Assembly (NCBI GenBank): GCA_964418415.1
Contig: CAYQLB010000008.1
Span: 1 to 38,995, forward strand
Reading direction: 5' to 3'
Origin: CAJBLF01 sp964418415
GTDB lineage: Bacteria > Patescibacteriota > Gracilibacteria > Absconditabacterales > Absconditicoccaceae
DNA length: 38,995 nucleotides
Each line of letters opens with the position of its first letter. The first letter of the stretch is position 1. The position numbers were made by a program, and so were the translations under genes. This document shows, piece after piece, positions 16,276-26,865 of this stretch. The notes below the pieces were generated by a model, which saw only the letters and a list, made by a program, of their open reading frames with translations, made no database searches and was not told the origin of the DNA.

Positions 16276-19200
16276 CTGGTTTCTTGGTATACCCTCTATA
16301 TCAGGTAATAGGGAAAACACTATGTGAATCTTTTGCTTTATCGATAGATGGAGATGTACACTTCTTTTTGAGGTCATAATAATCTTCAGCTATCTCTTTG
16401 GCTACATAGGTGTAATAATCAGTATCTGGTAGTTCTTCTCCTTGACGTATAATTTTAATCGGAGTGTTTTTATCTGATCCTACAATACATTTTTTTCCAT
16501 CAATGGTTATTTCTCCAAAATTATATACTTCTCATTTTTGTGTAAGATACGTACCTAAATATACAAACTGAAATTTTTGCTTCTGTTCTTCAGATATATA
16601 TCCAATTCCTCATTTTTTTTGGAATTCGCGTACACCGTTTTGTAAAGCCTCTTCATAGTGACTGATGGTATCATAAGGAATAAATGATAATTTATCTTCT
16701 CCTTGTACTTTATTCCTTTTTAGACATCAGAGTACATATTCTACTATAGCCTCTGTATCATTTTCATCTATTTCATCTATCTGTTCTGTATTTACTAAAT
16801 CTCTTATAATCATTTCTCTTCGATCGTTTTGTATACTCGTCCATCCATATTTATTATATTCATATTTATTATATTCCTTATTATGAAACACTTTGTAATA
16901 ATAGGTAAGTATCTTACTCACTACAGGCCTTGTCTGTTCAAAATAATCAAATGCTATTACCCTGGATTCATTGAGGTTATATTCATGAGGATATTTTTGC
17001 TTTTCTTTCACATCAAGAACATAAAATGTTGCATATATATAATCAGGTTTACCTGTTTGTAGTCATATATCAAACGATGAAGAAGGATATTTGCCTGTAT
17101 AGGTACCGACATCATATTCTCCTCATGTTAAGGATTGATATCATCATAGATGCGTTGTTGTCCCAGAGACATCAATAATATCTCACATATAGGTACTATA
17201 GGTTATGCTAAATTTCTCTTTAGCTTCTTCGTAGGTCATTTCTACATTTATCGTGTTTTTGAACTTTTCTTCATATTCTTGTAAATGCTTATAGGGAACG
17301 ATATCAGCTCCATACTGCAACATATAATTTTTGTGCTGATTGACAAATTCATCAGCGAATTCAACAATTCTTATATATCTACTATCTCCATCAAAGAAGT
17401 TATCGATGGTATTTCATTCAAATAATTTATCTTTTACAAGACTTTCTATATCGTTCATATCTATTTTTCCTATACCGTAACGCACCTGTATACTTTGGAT
17501 AACATCCTGTACTATCGATTCTACAAATTTTTCTTTTTCTTCCATAGTTTTTAGCTCCACACCATACATATCTCCATAGGTATATATCGATCTATCTTTT
17601 AGTTCCGTCTTTTGTTGATGCTGACGCTCTTGCTGAATTTGATTATTATACACTATATTTTTTGTTGTATAATATCCTCATAATAAAGCTGATCAGATCA
17701 ATACTCATCAGATAATATTTCTTGCTTTCCTATATCTATCATGCATTCCTAATGTACTTTGCAATACTGCGACTCACGTTCCATATTTATCAGCATTTAT
17801 CGTGAGTGTATATCATGCTTTTTTTGCTAAGCTCTGGATATCTTCTTCCGTAAATCTCGCCGATTGTATAGCTCGAATATGTTCTCCTTTTTTCTTTGTA
17901 TATTTTTTTCCTGTAGGCGTAACTATCTCAACATCTCTAGTAAATTCTGCTCCTGCTTTTATTCTCGCTGGCCTATTAGCTGTTGCTTCGTCATATTCTA
18001 CTCTATGTTTCAATGCATTTCTAGGGATACCCAATGCTTCCAATCATGACAAAATAAAATCTTCTTGTCATGGACCTGTATACATAGAAACAAGATCTTC
18101 CTTTTCTTTTTCGTATCGTCTTTGTTTCTGTTCGTATTCTTCTTCTGATGCTATCTTCTTTTTATCGGGTTTTTGGGGTGCAACGAAATACGTCAGAAAA
18201 AGACTATTGCTTTTGAGTGCGTTTTTTGATCTCATATTCTTGAATATCTGAACAATCTCGTCAAAACTAAAATTACCGATTGTTCCTCCAAACATAAAAT
18301 AACTTGTACTTTCTATATTATTATATGCACTACTTGTTTCATCTAACATATTCCCCTCTATACATTCTACTTTACTTTGCTTTATTGCATCCAAAATATT
18401 CTGTTTGACTGATACATATCCCTCAGGAGCTATATCTAATAATTTTACTCTTTTTTCACTAAGAAGTGATGACAATCACTCTTCTCATCAAGAGAAGTGT
18501 TCCAGTGTCTCTAATAATTTATCTACTCATCCTGGTCCTATTTCCACTATGGTTTTGCTCTTGGAAAGAAGATCATACACCTTAGCATGTGTTCTTGGGT
18601 CGCCATCTTTTGCCATAAGTAATTCATATATTCCTGCTTCTGTAGGTTTGATATCTTTGTATTTTTTATTTTCTGTAGCATGGAGATATTTTTCTATACC
18701 ACTGCTTTCTTCATTTTCCCGCGCATACAGAAATCATCCATTCCCTACACCATCCTTTTCGAATATTCTATCCAAGTCCCTCTCTATATCATCCAATTTG
18801 AGTCCAAATGCATTTTTTTTCTGTCCCTTGAGATATTCTTGATACTCTTTGGCATATATTTTTATCATTCCTTCTTCCTCTATTGCCTGCAAAAGGAAGG
18901 GCTTTTCTTTCATAAAATATTGTAGACATCATTCATGCGTTTTGGATGATTCTTTATCTTGTAGAAATTCATTGATGTACATCTTTATATACCTATATAT
19001 CATTTCATCGAAATACTGTTTCATCTCTTCTTTGGCAATCTTTTTTTTCATCTGTTTCTCCTGTGAGTATTCTTTGAAATAATCGAAGAACGCATCAAAT
19101 CATTTATCTTGATATCTTCTATCTCTCACGAACATTTCATATTCTTTGGTAGGAAGCCAGGTATAGACAAGAGTATCCATTAAATCTATTTTAAACTTTT

Positions 19201-19282
19201 TTCTATTATGAAATATATCGTACGTCATTTGAGGATGAAGTACTTTTTCACTTGGTTTCTTTCTTGTAAACCAATGTTTCAT
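16232..19282 (-). CDS. methyltransferase-transmembrane fusion protein (Methyltransf_33 plus membrane segment plus large C-terminal region)
   Basis: 1016 residues, ATG at 19282, TAA at 16232-16234. The standard code breaks it into at least five pieces that all lie in one frame. Residues 1-240 are helical and charged. Near 248, KTIVEIGPGGVDKLL is SAM motif I and near 327, YFMFGGTIGNFSFDEIVQIF is the Methyltransf_33 signature. NIIGGVLIGSALLGGYYTTK at about 522-541 is a single membrane segment. The last 470 residues are Tyr/Asp/Lys-rich, mixed alpha/beta and unmatched (GGEYDVGTYTGKYPSSSFDI and similar). The start is one base behind the TAA of the TrmB-like gene (TAATATG), so translation is coupled. 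Membrane topology cannot be settled: the catalytic half is expected in the cytosol, the tail outside. Confidence 0.75.
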
Positions 19283-19283
19283 A

Positions 19284-20030
19284 TTAGTCCTTATGTTTCC
19301 AGATAAAATTGAAGATACTGAGTAAGGTATCATGAAATTTTTTGCTATGAATAATAATCGCTGACATCTCTTCATTGTTAAACATTGCTATAGCTACTCT
19401 ATTATCTCCATAGATATTGATTTCATGATGAAGAATAAAATCTACATCCTTAACCATCCTTGTTTCTCTCAAGGTTTTTTTATCCATACTTTTGTATATT
19501 TTATTTTTTTCTCCTGCATGAGAGATCACTCTTGCTTTTATGCCAAGTTTCACTCTTTGAGGAAGAAATTCTTTCTCTAGATGTTCATGAAGTTTGAGAC
19601 TTATCGATTCCAATCCAAGAAACGCTGAAATAGGTTCTGTCGTAGACGTGAGCAAATCTCCATACATTTTCTTGATACCTTCCAATCCTTCGAAAAATTG
19701 TATTTTTGGTTTGCTGCCAAATTTTTCCGCCAAAGCAAGCATTTCAGGCACTTTTTCTTTGAAACTCTCATATTTTTGTTCTATCTGTTTCAAAAGAATA
19801 TCCGGACTAATGACACTATAATACTTAACACCTTCTTTTGCGGTTTCATTGGCAATACCATCACGTTTGAGGTCTTCAAGAATAGTATAGGTCGTTACCC
19901 TATTTAATTCCGCACGTCTCGCAATAGTGCTAGCAATAGAGGTTCAAAGTTCCAATACCGTAAGATATACTTTTGCCTCTTTTTCTGAGAAGCCATAGTT
20001 TTGTAATGTGATGAGTAAGTTTGCGTCCAT
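19284..20030 (-). CDS. TrmB-family transcriptional regulator
   Basis: 248 residues, ATG at 20030, TAA at 19284-19286. LLITLQNYGFSEKEAKVYL, TVLELGTSIASTIARRAELN and RVTTYTILEDLKRDGIANE form the winged HTH of TrmB-like regulators, with one TGA Gly. After a helix (KQIEQKYESFKEKVPEMLAL) comes IQFFEGLEGIKKMYGDLL, the start of the effector-binding half found in this family, and RVAIAMFNNEEMSAIIIHSK near the end. TrmB proteins usually sense sugars or related small molecules. Palindrome copy D stands 146 bp upstream, in keeping with autoregulation, and the gene heads the operon with the two methyltransferases. Confidence 0.88.
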
Positions 20031-20175
20031 TAGAAATGATAAAATGATAAAGTATTGAAACGATACAATGAACTTTTTAGTCCTTACATAAGTATACACG
20101 GAAACCCAAAAAAAAGCAAATTTCTCCAATCGAAATTTTTGCAATAATTTCAAAAAAACAGGCCTAATACCTACC

Positions 20176-20196
20176 TGTTGTAAAATACCAACAACA
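20176..20196. promoter_or_regulatory. palindrome copy D, TGTTGT-N9-ACAACA
   Basis: Perfect half-sites with a spacer unlike the other copies (AAAATACCA against CGGAAAGTT), so the arms are what is conserved. Located between the TrmB-like gene and the divergent RNA promoter at 20215, and could act on both. Confidence 0.7.
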
Positions 20197-20214
20197 TTAT
20201 TTACTTAAATTATA

Positions 20215-20242
20215 TTGACTTCTTTATTCTTATTCTTATTAT
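20215..20242 (+). promoter_or_regulatory. promoter of the structured RNA
   Basis: TTGACT (20215-20220), 16-bp pyrimidine-rich spacer, TATTAT (20237-20242). Start expected near 20249. Confidence 0.65.
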
Positions 20243-20248
20243 TATATT

Positions 20249-20612
20249 ATCGTCACAAAAAGAAAAACCAAATGCCATCAAGAAGGTAGTAGGATACGGA
20301 GACTGGACACAGGTAAGCGGTACAATATCGCACGGTGTCTTTAGCTCCCTCTATCTGAAAATTAGGAAACGCTTCCACCTAAGGAAGTGTCGGGCTGCCA
20401 GCGTTGAACATTAGCGCAGCAAACTTTCATCCCATAGGATGAAAGCTACAAAAAATGTCGGCAAGCAGAGTTTTATCTAGCAGATTTATGTAGGTCTGTG
20501 AAGAATCTCGACGGAGAATTGATAGAATATATTGTTTGTGAATTCCTGCCGCTATCTTCTGGGTATTTGGGTTCTTATCGCCAGTCTGTGTTTCACAGAT
20601 TGGTTTTATTTT
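20249..20612 (+). ncRNA. structured non-coding RNA of unknown class, about 360 nt
   Basis: No coding frame, higher G+C than its surroundings, own promoter and an intrinsic terminator (CCAGTCTGTG-TTT-CACAGATTGG-TTTT at 20581-20607). Clear helices: ACGCTTCC/GGAAGTGT (20369-20390), CTTTCATCC/GGATGAAAG (20424-20445), GCTGC/GCAGC around 20394-20420, and a long-range pair AGACTGG (20301-20307) with CCAGTCT (20581-20587) that closes the molecule. The closing helix, GGAAGTGTCGGGCT and the CTTATCG before the last helix recall RNase P RNA, but I cannot form the conserved P4 pairing, so the class stays open. No tRNA-like end is seen, which argues against tmRNA. Confidence 0.6.
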
Positions 20613-20681
20613 ACTTCAATTTTTTTACTCTATCGGAAAAAAATAACACTAAAAACATATCATCATACCATTATAGATATC

Positions 20682-22337
20682 TTATATGGTTTGTAACCTT
20701 TTTATTACTCTTTCTTTTCCCATCACTTGCATGACAGAATAGAGATCTGGTGTTTTGTTTGCACAACACAACTGAATACGCATAAACATAGCAAGATCTC
20801 AGATCTTCCCTATATATCCTCACTCTTTAAATTCTGCATTATTTCCTGCGAAGCCATATTTTTTTCAGACTTCTTTTAACTGAGAGAACCACTCTTCCAC
20901 ACTCATACTCAAATCAAGCACGGATATATATTCTTCGACGAATTTTTTCATAACTTCTGCAGTAATAATCTGAGGAACTGCCTGATTCCATTTCCCTTGT
21001 CCCTGTTCCCTGAGTTTAGTTCGCTCACTGTCAAAGAAAAAACGTAATTGTGTTTCCACATCCGCATAGGTGGTAAATCTTTTTGGATCTTTTTCGGTGT
21101 GACGTTCGATATTCATCGCAGCTTTGGTATACACGATATCAGACTCCATGAGTTGTGCTAGTTCTGGTTTATATTTCTGTGCTCGAGCCAAACTTTGTTC
21201 ATACAGTTCGTCAGTAGAAATCCTTGATAAGTAATTATTGTTTACGCTTTGGAGTTTCACCAAATCGAAAAGTGCTCCTGATTTTGGCATCTTTTCAAGA
21301 TGAATTTCAAAATCAACATAACTCTTGTCAGGATTGGCTTTTTGTCGATCTTCAAATCACGGATCTATGATGGTCAAAAAATATTCAATAATTCCCTGAG
21401 TCGAATATCCGTTCTCGAAAAAAAATCAGATATCTGCTTCTGGATCATGTCTTTTGGAAAGTTTTCTTTTGTTTCCGTTGTCTAGTTTCAATAACGGTGC
21501 CACATGACAATATTGTGGATGTTGTAGTCCAAAAGCGGAAAATAATTGGATATGTAAGGGAACTGAAGCAAACCGTTCTTCTCCCCTAATCACATGAGAG
21601 ACTCTCATGAGATGATCATCGGCAATATGCGCCAAATGATAGGTTGGCAATTCATCAGATTTAATAAGAACGATATCATTGAAATTGTCTATCGTTTCTA
21701 CTTTTCCTTTGATAACATCTTCAAACACTACTCTTTTTCCCATTTCACTAGGAGAACGAAATCTGATAACAAAGTTTTTATCTGTCTCTAATTTTTGCAT
21801 GATTTCATCGGGCGTTTTACTTCTTCGCACAGAATAATTTCCATAAATACCAGGAGTTACCTTTGTTTTTGTCTGTTGTTCACGGATAACTTCCAATTCC
21901 TCGGGTGTCATTCGACAAGGATATGCTTGTCCATTTTCCAGTAAATATTTTGCGAAAACATTATAGATATGTTTTCTCTGAGACTGTGTATACGGACCAT
22001 ACTTTCATATATCAACATTATATTCTCCAATCGGTCATTCATCTATTTGGATACTAAAATATTTTAATCATGCGATAATTTTTCCCACTGCACCTTCGAC
22101 TTCTCTCTTTTGATCTGTATCTTCTATCCTCAGTAAGAATGTACCTCCCTGTTGTTTAGCAAATTTTTGTTCGATAAAGGCAGCATAGATATTTCAAATA
22201 TGCACAAATCATGTCGGACTTGGCGCATAACGAGAACAGATAGGATTAGCTCTTGATGGATATTTCTTTTCCAAATCTTGAATCGTTTCCTTTACGTCGG
22301 GGAAAATGATGTCTGCAATGTCTTTTCGAGTAGTCAT
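20682..22337 (-). CDS. gltX: glutamyl-tRNA synthetase
   Basis: 551 residues, ATG at 22337, TAA at 20682-20684, about ten TGA codons. The HIGH box is in RYAPSPTGFVHIGNIYAAF with TGA for two Gly, LLRIEDTDQKR follows, YHLAHIADDHLMRVSHVIRG is the class Ic core, and the KMSKS loop reads KRKLSKR near residue 292. The C-terminal half is the helical anticodon-binding domain. It charges tRNA-Glu, and in bacteria lacking GlnRS also tRNA-Gln. The end is the normal one only if TGA at 20865-20867 is read as Gly (KEVGKKYGFAGNNAEF). Separate from the neighbouring RNA gene, with convergent orientation. Confidence 0.95.
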
Positions 22338-22501
22338 TTTAAAAAATTCAGCATGTAAAATTCAGAGTACAGAATTCAGAATAAGGATATGGCAAGTAGT
22401 TTCAAGAAAAATCAGCTTGAATATACTCAATAATTTCATAGCTATAGAGTATACTACAACAAATCCAGCATTATTCATTTTTAATTATTAATTATTCCAC
22501 T
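22338..22501. other. intergenic region between gltX and the SIMPL gene
   Basis: Divergent control region. Holds three AATTCAG-type words (22345-22380) and a very AT-rich stretch before the ATG at 22502. No clear promoter boxes and no gene. Confidence 0.4.
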
Positions 22502-23272
22502 ATGAACAAATCAAATTCCAATGGGATTTTTATCCTTGGAGCAGCATTGATTCTTGCGATCGGACTCTCCGTATTAGGATATCTTCTTTTCAAATCCAAT
22601 ATGGCTCAATCTCCCTACGGTATGGCCAATAGTATCACCGTTATGGGTGAAGGCAAAGCTATGGTCAAGCCTGATATGCTCATTATCAATCTTTCTGTGT
22701 CTGAATTAGCCGACACTACTGAGAAGGCGCAAGCACAGAGTAATGAAAAAATAACCAAAGTGAGAGCAATGCTTTCTGGTATGAATATTCCAGAAGATAA
22801 TCTCAAAAGTACTAGTGTCAATGTTTCCCCTGAATATGATCGAAGTGAACCGAGTGGAAGAAAGTTACTTGGATACAGATCACGACATAGCATGAGTATG
22901 ACGATCACGGGAGAAAATTTCGGAGAAATCGGAGGACAGATCATTACAGAAATATCCAAGATTGGCTGAGTAAATGTAGACGGTACCTCTTTTGATCTCA
23001 AAGACAAGAATGCTGCTTTGGCATGAGCTCGTGAAAAAGCATTGGAAGACGCTAGAGCAAAAGCAGAACAGCTTGCAAAAGCTGGAGGTAGCAAACTCGG
23101 TAAAATTCTAACCATTACCGACAATACCTATTACAACATGCCTGGACCTATCTACTATGCAAAAGCTGAGGGTATGGGTGGCGTAGCTATGGATAGCGCA
23201 GCAAGCACCTCACTTTCTCCTGGAGAGACTGAAGTTGTGGTAAATGTGAATGTAGTATATAAAATAAAATAG
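22502..23272 (+). CDS. SIMPL-domain (DUF541/YggE-like) membrane-anchored protein
   Basis: 256 residues, ATG at 22502, TAG at 23270-23272. FILGAALILAIGLSVLGYLL (about 9-28) is an N-terminal membrane anchor. The domain begins SITVMGEGKAMVKPDM, the usual opening of the family, continues DTTEKAQAQSNEKITKVRAM and IPEDNLKSTSVNVSPEY, and ends AREKALEDARAKAEQLAKAG, SKLGKILTITDN and ETEVVVNVNVVYKI. Two Gly are TGA (22967-22969 and 23024-23026). SIMPL proteins are periplasmic or surface-exposed, form ring-like assemblies in some species and have been linked to stress defence. Followed by a terminator at 23283. Confidence 0.92.
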
Positions 23273-23282
23273 CTTCAAGCAT

Positions 23283-23320
23283 AAAGCCGTTTATTAGCTA
23301 TAGTACGGCTTTGAGCTTTT
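23283..23320 (+). terminator. terminator of the SIMPL gene
   Basis: AAAGCCGT/ACGGCTTT stem with a 14-base loop, then GAGCTTTTTT. It overlaps the stop codon of the convergent lgt. Confidence 0.6.
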
Positions 23321-24149
23321 TTCTCCATATCAACACTACTACTCCTAGCAAGAAAAACCCTATAAAAAACCATTGTGAAATAGTGAATCGACCATGAAAT
23401 TCGAGCTGAGAATCAGCTCTTAGATACTCAAGCAAAAATCTTATGAAACTATATCATAGCAAAAACACTGCGACTATCTTTCCTGGCTGCGGTGTTTTTG
23501 TTTTTTTTCGTTTACGAACAAAAAAGAGCGTGATAATAAGCAAGACGAGTCCTTCAAAGAAAGAAGATAAAATATTGGTATTTACCCTCAGCATGGTATC
23601 GACTTGCGGATAGATATGATAGAGTCCTAATTGATGGAATACTGAAGAAGCAATATAGCCGAATTTTCCCAAGACCTCAGCAGCAGTGATACCATACAGT
23701 TCTTGATTGAGAAAATTTCCTATTCTACCCAGCATGATACCAAACGGCAAAATCGCGAAAATCATATCACCAAGCAATAGGAGCTCTTTTCGCTTTAGAT
23801 GCTTTTTCCAAGCCAAAATGCCTAATGAAATCGTTACACCAATCATCCCTCAGATAAATGACATCCCTCATTTCCAGACTTGGAATATTTCACTAGGATG
23901 TTGTAGATAATAAGAAAAATCATAGATAATAACATGCCCTAATCTTCATCACACCAAAACCCCGAGAAATATGCAAAGCATGAGATCATCCAGATTCTTT
24001 TCGAGAAAGGTCTGCAAACGAGGAAATGCCTTTCAGAATATATTTTTTTTGGAAACTCGAAGAAGAAAAAGATATCCTACGAGAAATGCTATGACATAGA
24101 AAATTCCGTATCGATAGATATCTATTGAGCCTATGGAAAATGCGATCAT
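23298..24149 (-). CDS. lgt: prolipoprotein diacylglyceryl transferase
   Basis: 283 residues, ATG at 24149, TAG at 23298-23300. Seven hydrophobic segments. Motifs: YRYGIFYVIAF, VLVGGRLGHVIIYDFSYYL, WKGGMSFIGGMIGVTI (the Lgt HGG..SHG-like signature without its His), FGIMLGRIGNFLNQELYG (the invariant GRIGNFxN(Q/G)E), and RADSQ...FTISQWF at the end. Many of the Gly pairs are TGA. It attaches the lipid to the cysteine of prolipoproteins at the outer face of the cytoplasmic membrane. Good family length. Confidence 0.93.
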
Positions 24150-24314
24150 ACCTATATTACAATTGATAAATATCCGCCTACGCGGATGACAAATGTTTAG
24201 TTACAACAAGATGCCAAAACAATATGTGTCTATTGTTTATCAATAGTCAGTCAGAAATCAAGTTATTGAAAATGTCGAGCAAATATATACAGTGAATGTT
24301 AAACTAAAAACAAA

Positions 24315-24545
24315 ATGCCTATGGAATATATTTTTTACGTATTCGTATTCTCATTTTTTGGTAGCATCTTGCTGGTACTACCTTTAGCAAAAACATCGCC
24401 AAAAAGTGCCATAAGCACCATCGGCTATCAAACAAATGAAATTTTATTTCTTCTGAGTTCCGGCATCTGTACGATTTGTTGGACTGTACTACTTATCTCT
24501 CCTTTTTGGTATGCTATCAAGTCCATCGTACAATTCTTTGTATGA
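24315..24545 (+). CDS. small two-helix membrane protein ending in TGA
   Basis: 76 residues, ATG at 24315, TGA at 24543-24545. Two membrane segments (YIFYVFVFSFFGSILLVLPL near 5-24 and ILFLLSSGICTICWTVLLIS near 43-62). A perfect terminator starts nine bases after the TGA. If TGA is Gly here, the frame runs on through the terminator and antisense to the MscS gene to TAG near 24800, which is implausible as a protein. So either this gene came from a standard-code organism or it is not expressed as protein. No family recognised. Confidence 0.5.
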   Translation: MPMEYIFYVFVFSFFGSILLVLPLAKTSPKSAISTIGYQTNEILFLLSSGICTICWTVLLISPFWYAIKSIVQFFV

Positions 24546-24554
24546 CACATCTAC

Positions 24555-24584
24555 ACTTCCGGACATTTGCCGGAAGTTTTTTTT
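24555..24584 (+). terminator. intrinsic terminator after the small membrane protein
   Basis: ACTTCCGG-ACATTTG-CCGGAAGT plus T7. Confidence 0.85.
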
Positions 24585-24604
24585 ATTATTACTCTTGGTA
24601 AAAT

Positions 24605-25474
24605 TTATACTGATTTTTCAACAGGTTTCTGTATCAGCTTCTTGTATTCCTGAATGAGCCCCGCTTGTACCTTAGATTTCATAAGATCTGTCGGAATGCC
24701 AGCATTTGGATTAAAACAAAAACTCACTTTGAATTCACAGGTCTTGGAATCGAATTCCTGGATAAGCGCCTGTGTATATTCTTTGTAGATGACAAAATCA
24801 TAAGAATTAGTTTTGGCTATGGTAAGTTCAAGCACTTTTTCTATATCTATACTCATATCTACTTTGAGATTAATTTCCAACTTCAGGACATTTTCCAAAC
24901 TATAGGTCTTGATCACTGCTCTCACGAACTTTGAATTTGGGATCACTACTCTCTTAAAATCAAACGTTCTGATAATAGTATTTTTCATATCGATCTGTTC
25001 TATTTTTCCTGTCATTTCACCTCCTAACTTAATGGAAACAATACTTCCTGGCTGATATTCTTTGGTAGTATAAATCATTATCCCTGAAATGAGATTCGTC
25101 AATGTTGTTCTAAATGCAAACCCTACACCGATAGAAATACCTCAGAGAATCAGTCCGACCTTTAGTCCAACGATACTGAATGCCATAAATAAGGAAAGTA
25201 CCGTCAAGGTATAGAAGATAATATCTCCGATCAATGCAGAAACATTTTCGATATCTTTACTTCACTTGGTTACGAAGTTTTGAGTAATTTTTCTCTTGAG
25301 ATATGCGGCAAGTATTTTGGACAATGACATAAAAATGAAACTCAGAATAATTGCCAAAATGAGCAATACAATCTTAGAGACAAAAGGATTCTCATAAATT
25401 CTAATCAGAAAATCCCGGAAACTTTCCGTTACATTTCATGCTGCTTGACCTAAAGTATTCATGTATCTGACCAT
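24605..25474 (-). CDS. MscS-family mechanosensitive ion channel
   Basis: 289 residues from ATG at 25474 (another in-frame ATG at 25462), TAA at 24605-24607. Three membrane segments, then the pore helix region GLKVGLILGGISIGVGFAFRTTLTNLISGI, then the beta domain YQPGSIVSIKLGGEMTGKIEQIDMKNTIIRTFD and VVIPNSKFVRAVIKTYS, which is the MscS core with its Gly-rich TM3 followed by the soluble vestibule. Several of the Gly residues are TGA. It releases solutes on osmotic down-shock. Stands alone between terminators. Confidence 0.92.
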
Positions 25475-25644
25475 AGAAGATAAATGATACACTTTTAATT
25501 ATATTCGGAATCGTAAAAAATGCAAATTTCCTGAAAGGAAATGCAGTCCTCGTAGGAGGGCAAATTCTGGTGGATTATGGAATGACCTTGATACTCACCG
25601 CAAGATATGTAGTATCATCGCTGTTTATTTAGTACATTAAAACA

Positions 25645-26760
25645 ATGCGAACCCTACTTATTCTCATAGTTATAGTTATCTTGATCGTCGGAGCAGTGCT
25701 CCTATTTTTCCTCAAAGATGAACATGAACATTTTCTCTCTGTATTCAATATTTTCAAAAAAAAACATCATACAGAATCTGTTCGTCATGGTATCGATACA
25801 AAATATTTTCAGGAAGGACTTCTTCATATAGACTTCCATAACAATGAATTAAAACAACTCAAAGAACACCTTCACAAACACATCATAGGAATGGATGACC
25901 TTATAAATGCGATACTCATTAATATCCTCTGTGGAGGTCATGTACTGGTGGAAGGATTCCCTGGACTGGCAAAAACTAAGACCATCCATATCTTCGCACA
26001 GCTTTTGGGATTGGAGTTCAAAAGGCTTCAATTTACACCTGATCTCTTACCAGCAGACATCATCGGCGGTGAGATTTACAACGGGAAAACACAAAGCTTC
26101 GATACCAAGATGGGGCCGATTATGGCAAATATCATCTTGGCTGATGAAATCAATAGAGCAACTCCAAAAGTCCAATCAGCGCTTCTCGAAGCAATGCAAG
26201 AACATCAGGTTACGATCGGGTGAATTACCCATAAATTACCTGAACCATTTTTTGTCCTTGCTACCCAGAATCCTATAGAACAAGAAGGAACCTACCCCCT
26301 TCCAGAAGCTCAAGTCGATAGATTTTTATTCAAAGTAGTAGTCAATTATCCCAGTATTGCACAAGAGAAAATTATCCTCGATACCATAGAAAAAGAGCAT
26401 CTGCACGAGCTCAAAGCAGTCATCACCCATAAACAATTGAATGACTTAAAAAAAGAAGTCGATGATATCACTATCTCCGACGAGATCAAACACTATATCA
26501 CGAGACTCACAACTATCACCAGAAAAGAACATGACTATATCCTTTATGGATCATCACCAAGAGGTTCGATAGGACTCATGCTTGCAAGCAAGGCAGTCGC
26601 CTTAGCTGAATGAAGAGCGTACGTCACTCATGAAGATGTCCAAAGAGTCGCATTACCGATCTTGAGACATAGAGTGATTCTAAACTATCAGGCGAAATTA
26701 TCAGGTCTCACGGAAGATCAGGTATTATTGGAGCTCTTCAGTGGAGTGAAATTAGTATAA
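25645..26760 (+). CDS. membrane-anchored MoxR-type AAA+ ATPase
   Basis: 371 residues, ATG at 25645, TAA at 26758-26760. An N-terminal hydrophobic segment (LLILIVIVILIVGAVLLFFL) is unusual for MoxR, which is normally soluble. Then HIIGMDDLINAILINIL, Walker A in LVEGFPGLAKTKTIH, Walker B in NIILADEINRATPKVQSALLEAMQEHQVTIGG, sensor 1 in FFVLATQNPIEQEGTYPLPEAQ, and the sensor 2/lid with YGSSPRGSIGLMLASK. TGA gives two Gly. MoxR ATPases act as chaperones that activate partner proteins, usually DUF58/VWA proteins encoded next to them. None is next door here. Confidence 0.93.
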
Positions 26761-26811
26761 AAAACATATCTTCTTTGACAAAAACACCACATTATCTTAT
26801 AAATATTAGTA

Positions 26812-26839
26812 TTGACTTTTATTATCTTTTTTGTATAAT
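26812..26839 (+). promoter_or_regulatory. promoter before the 165-aa membrane protein
   Basis: TTGACT (26812-26817), 16-bp spacer, TATAAT (26834-26839), 26 bp before the ATG. Confidence 0.75.
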
Positions 26840-26865
26840 AATTTAAACAAAAAATAAAACATATC

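Noticed and set aside
16276..16377. Upstream ATG at 16377 for the 633-aa methyltransferase
   Set aside because: It would overlap the previous gene by 146 nt, and the added residues mirror the coding of that gene in another frame.
20249..20612. tmRNA on the plus strand at 20.3-20.6 kb
   Set aside because: A short frame starting GCA AGC AGA exists after AAAAAATGTCG, but there is no tRNA-like end and the peptide is unlike known tags.
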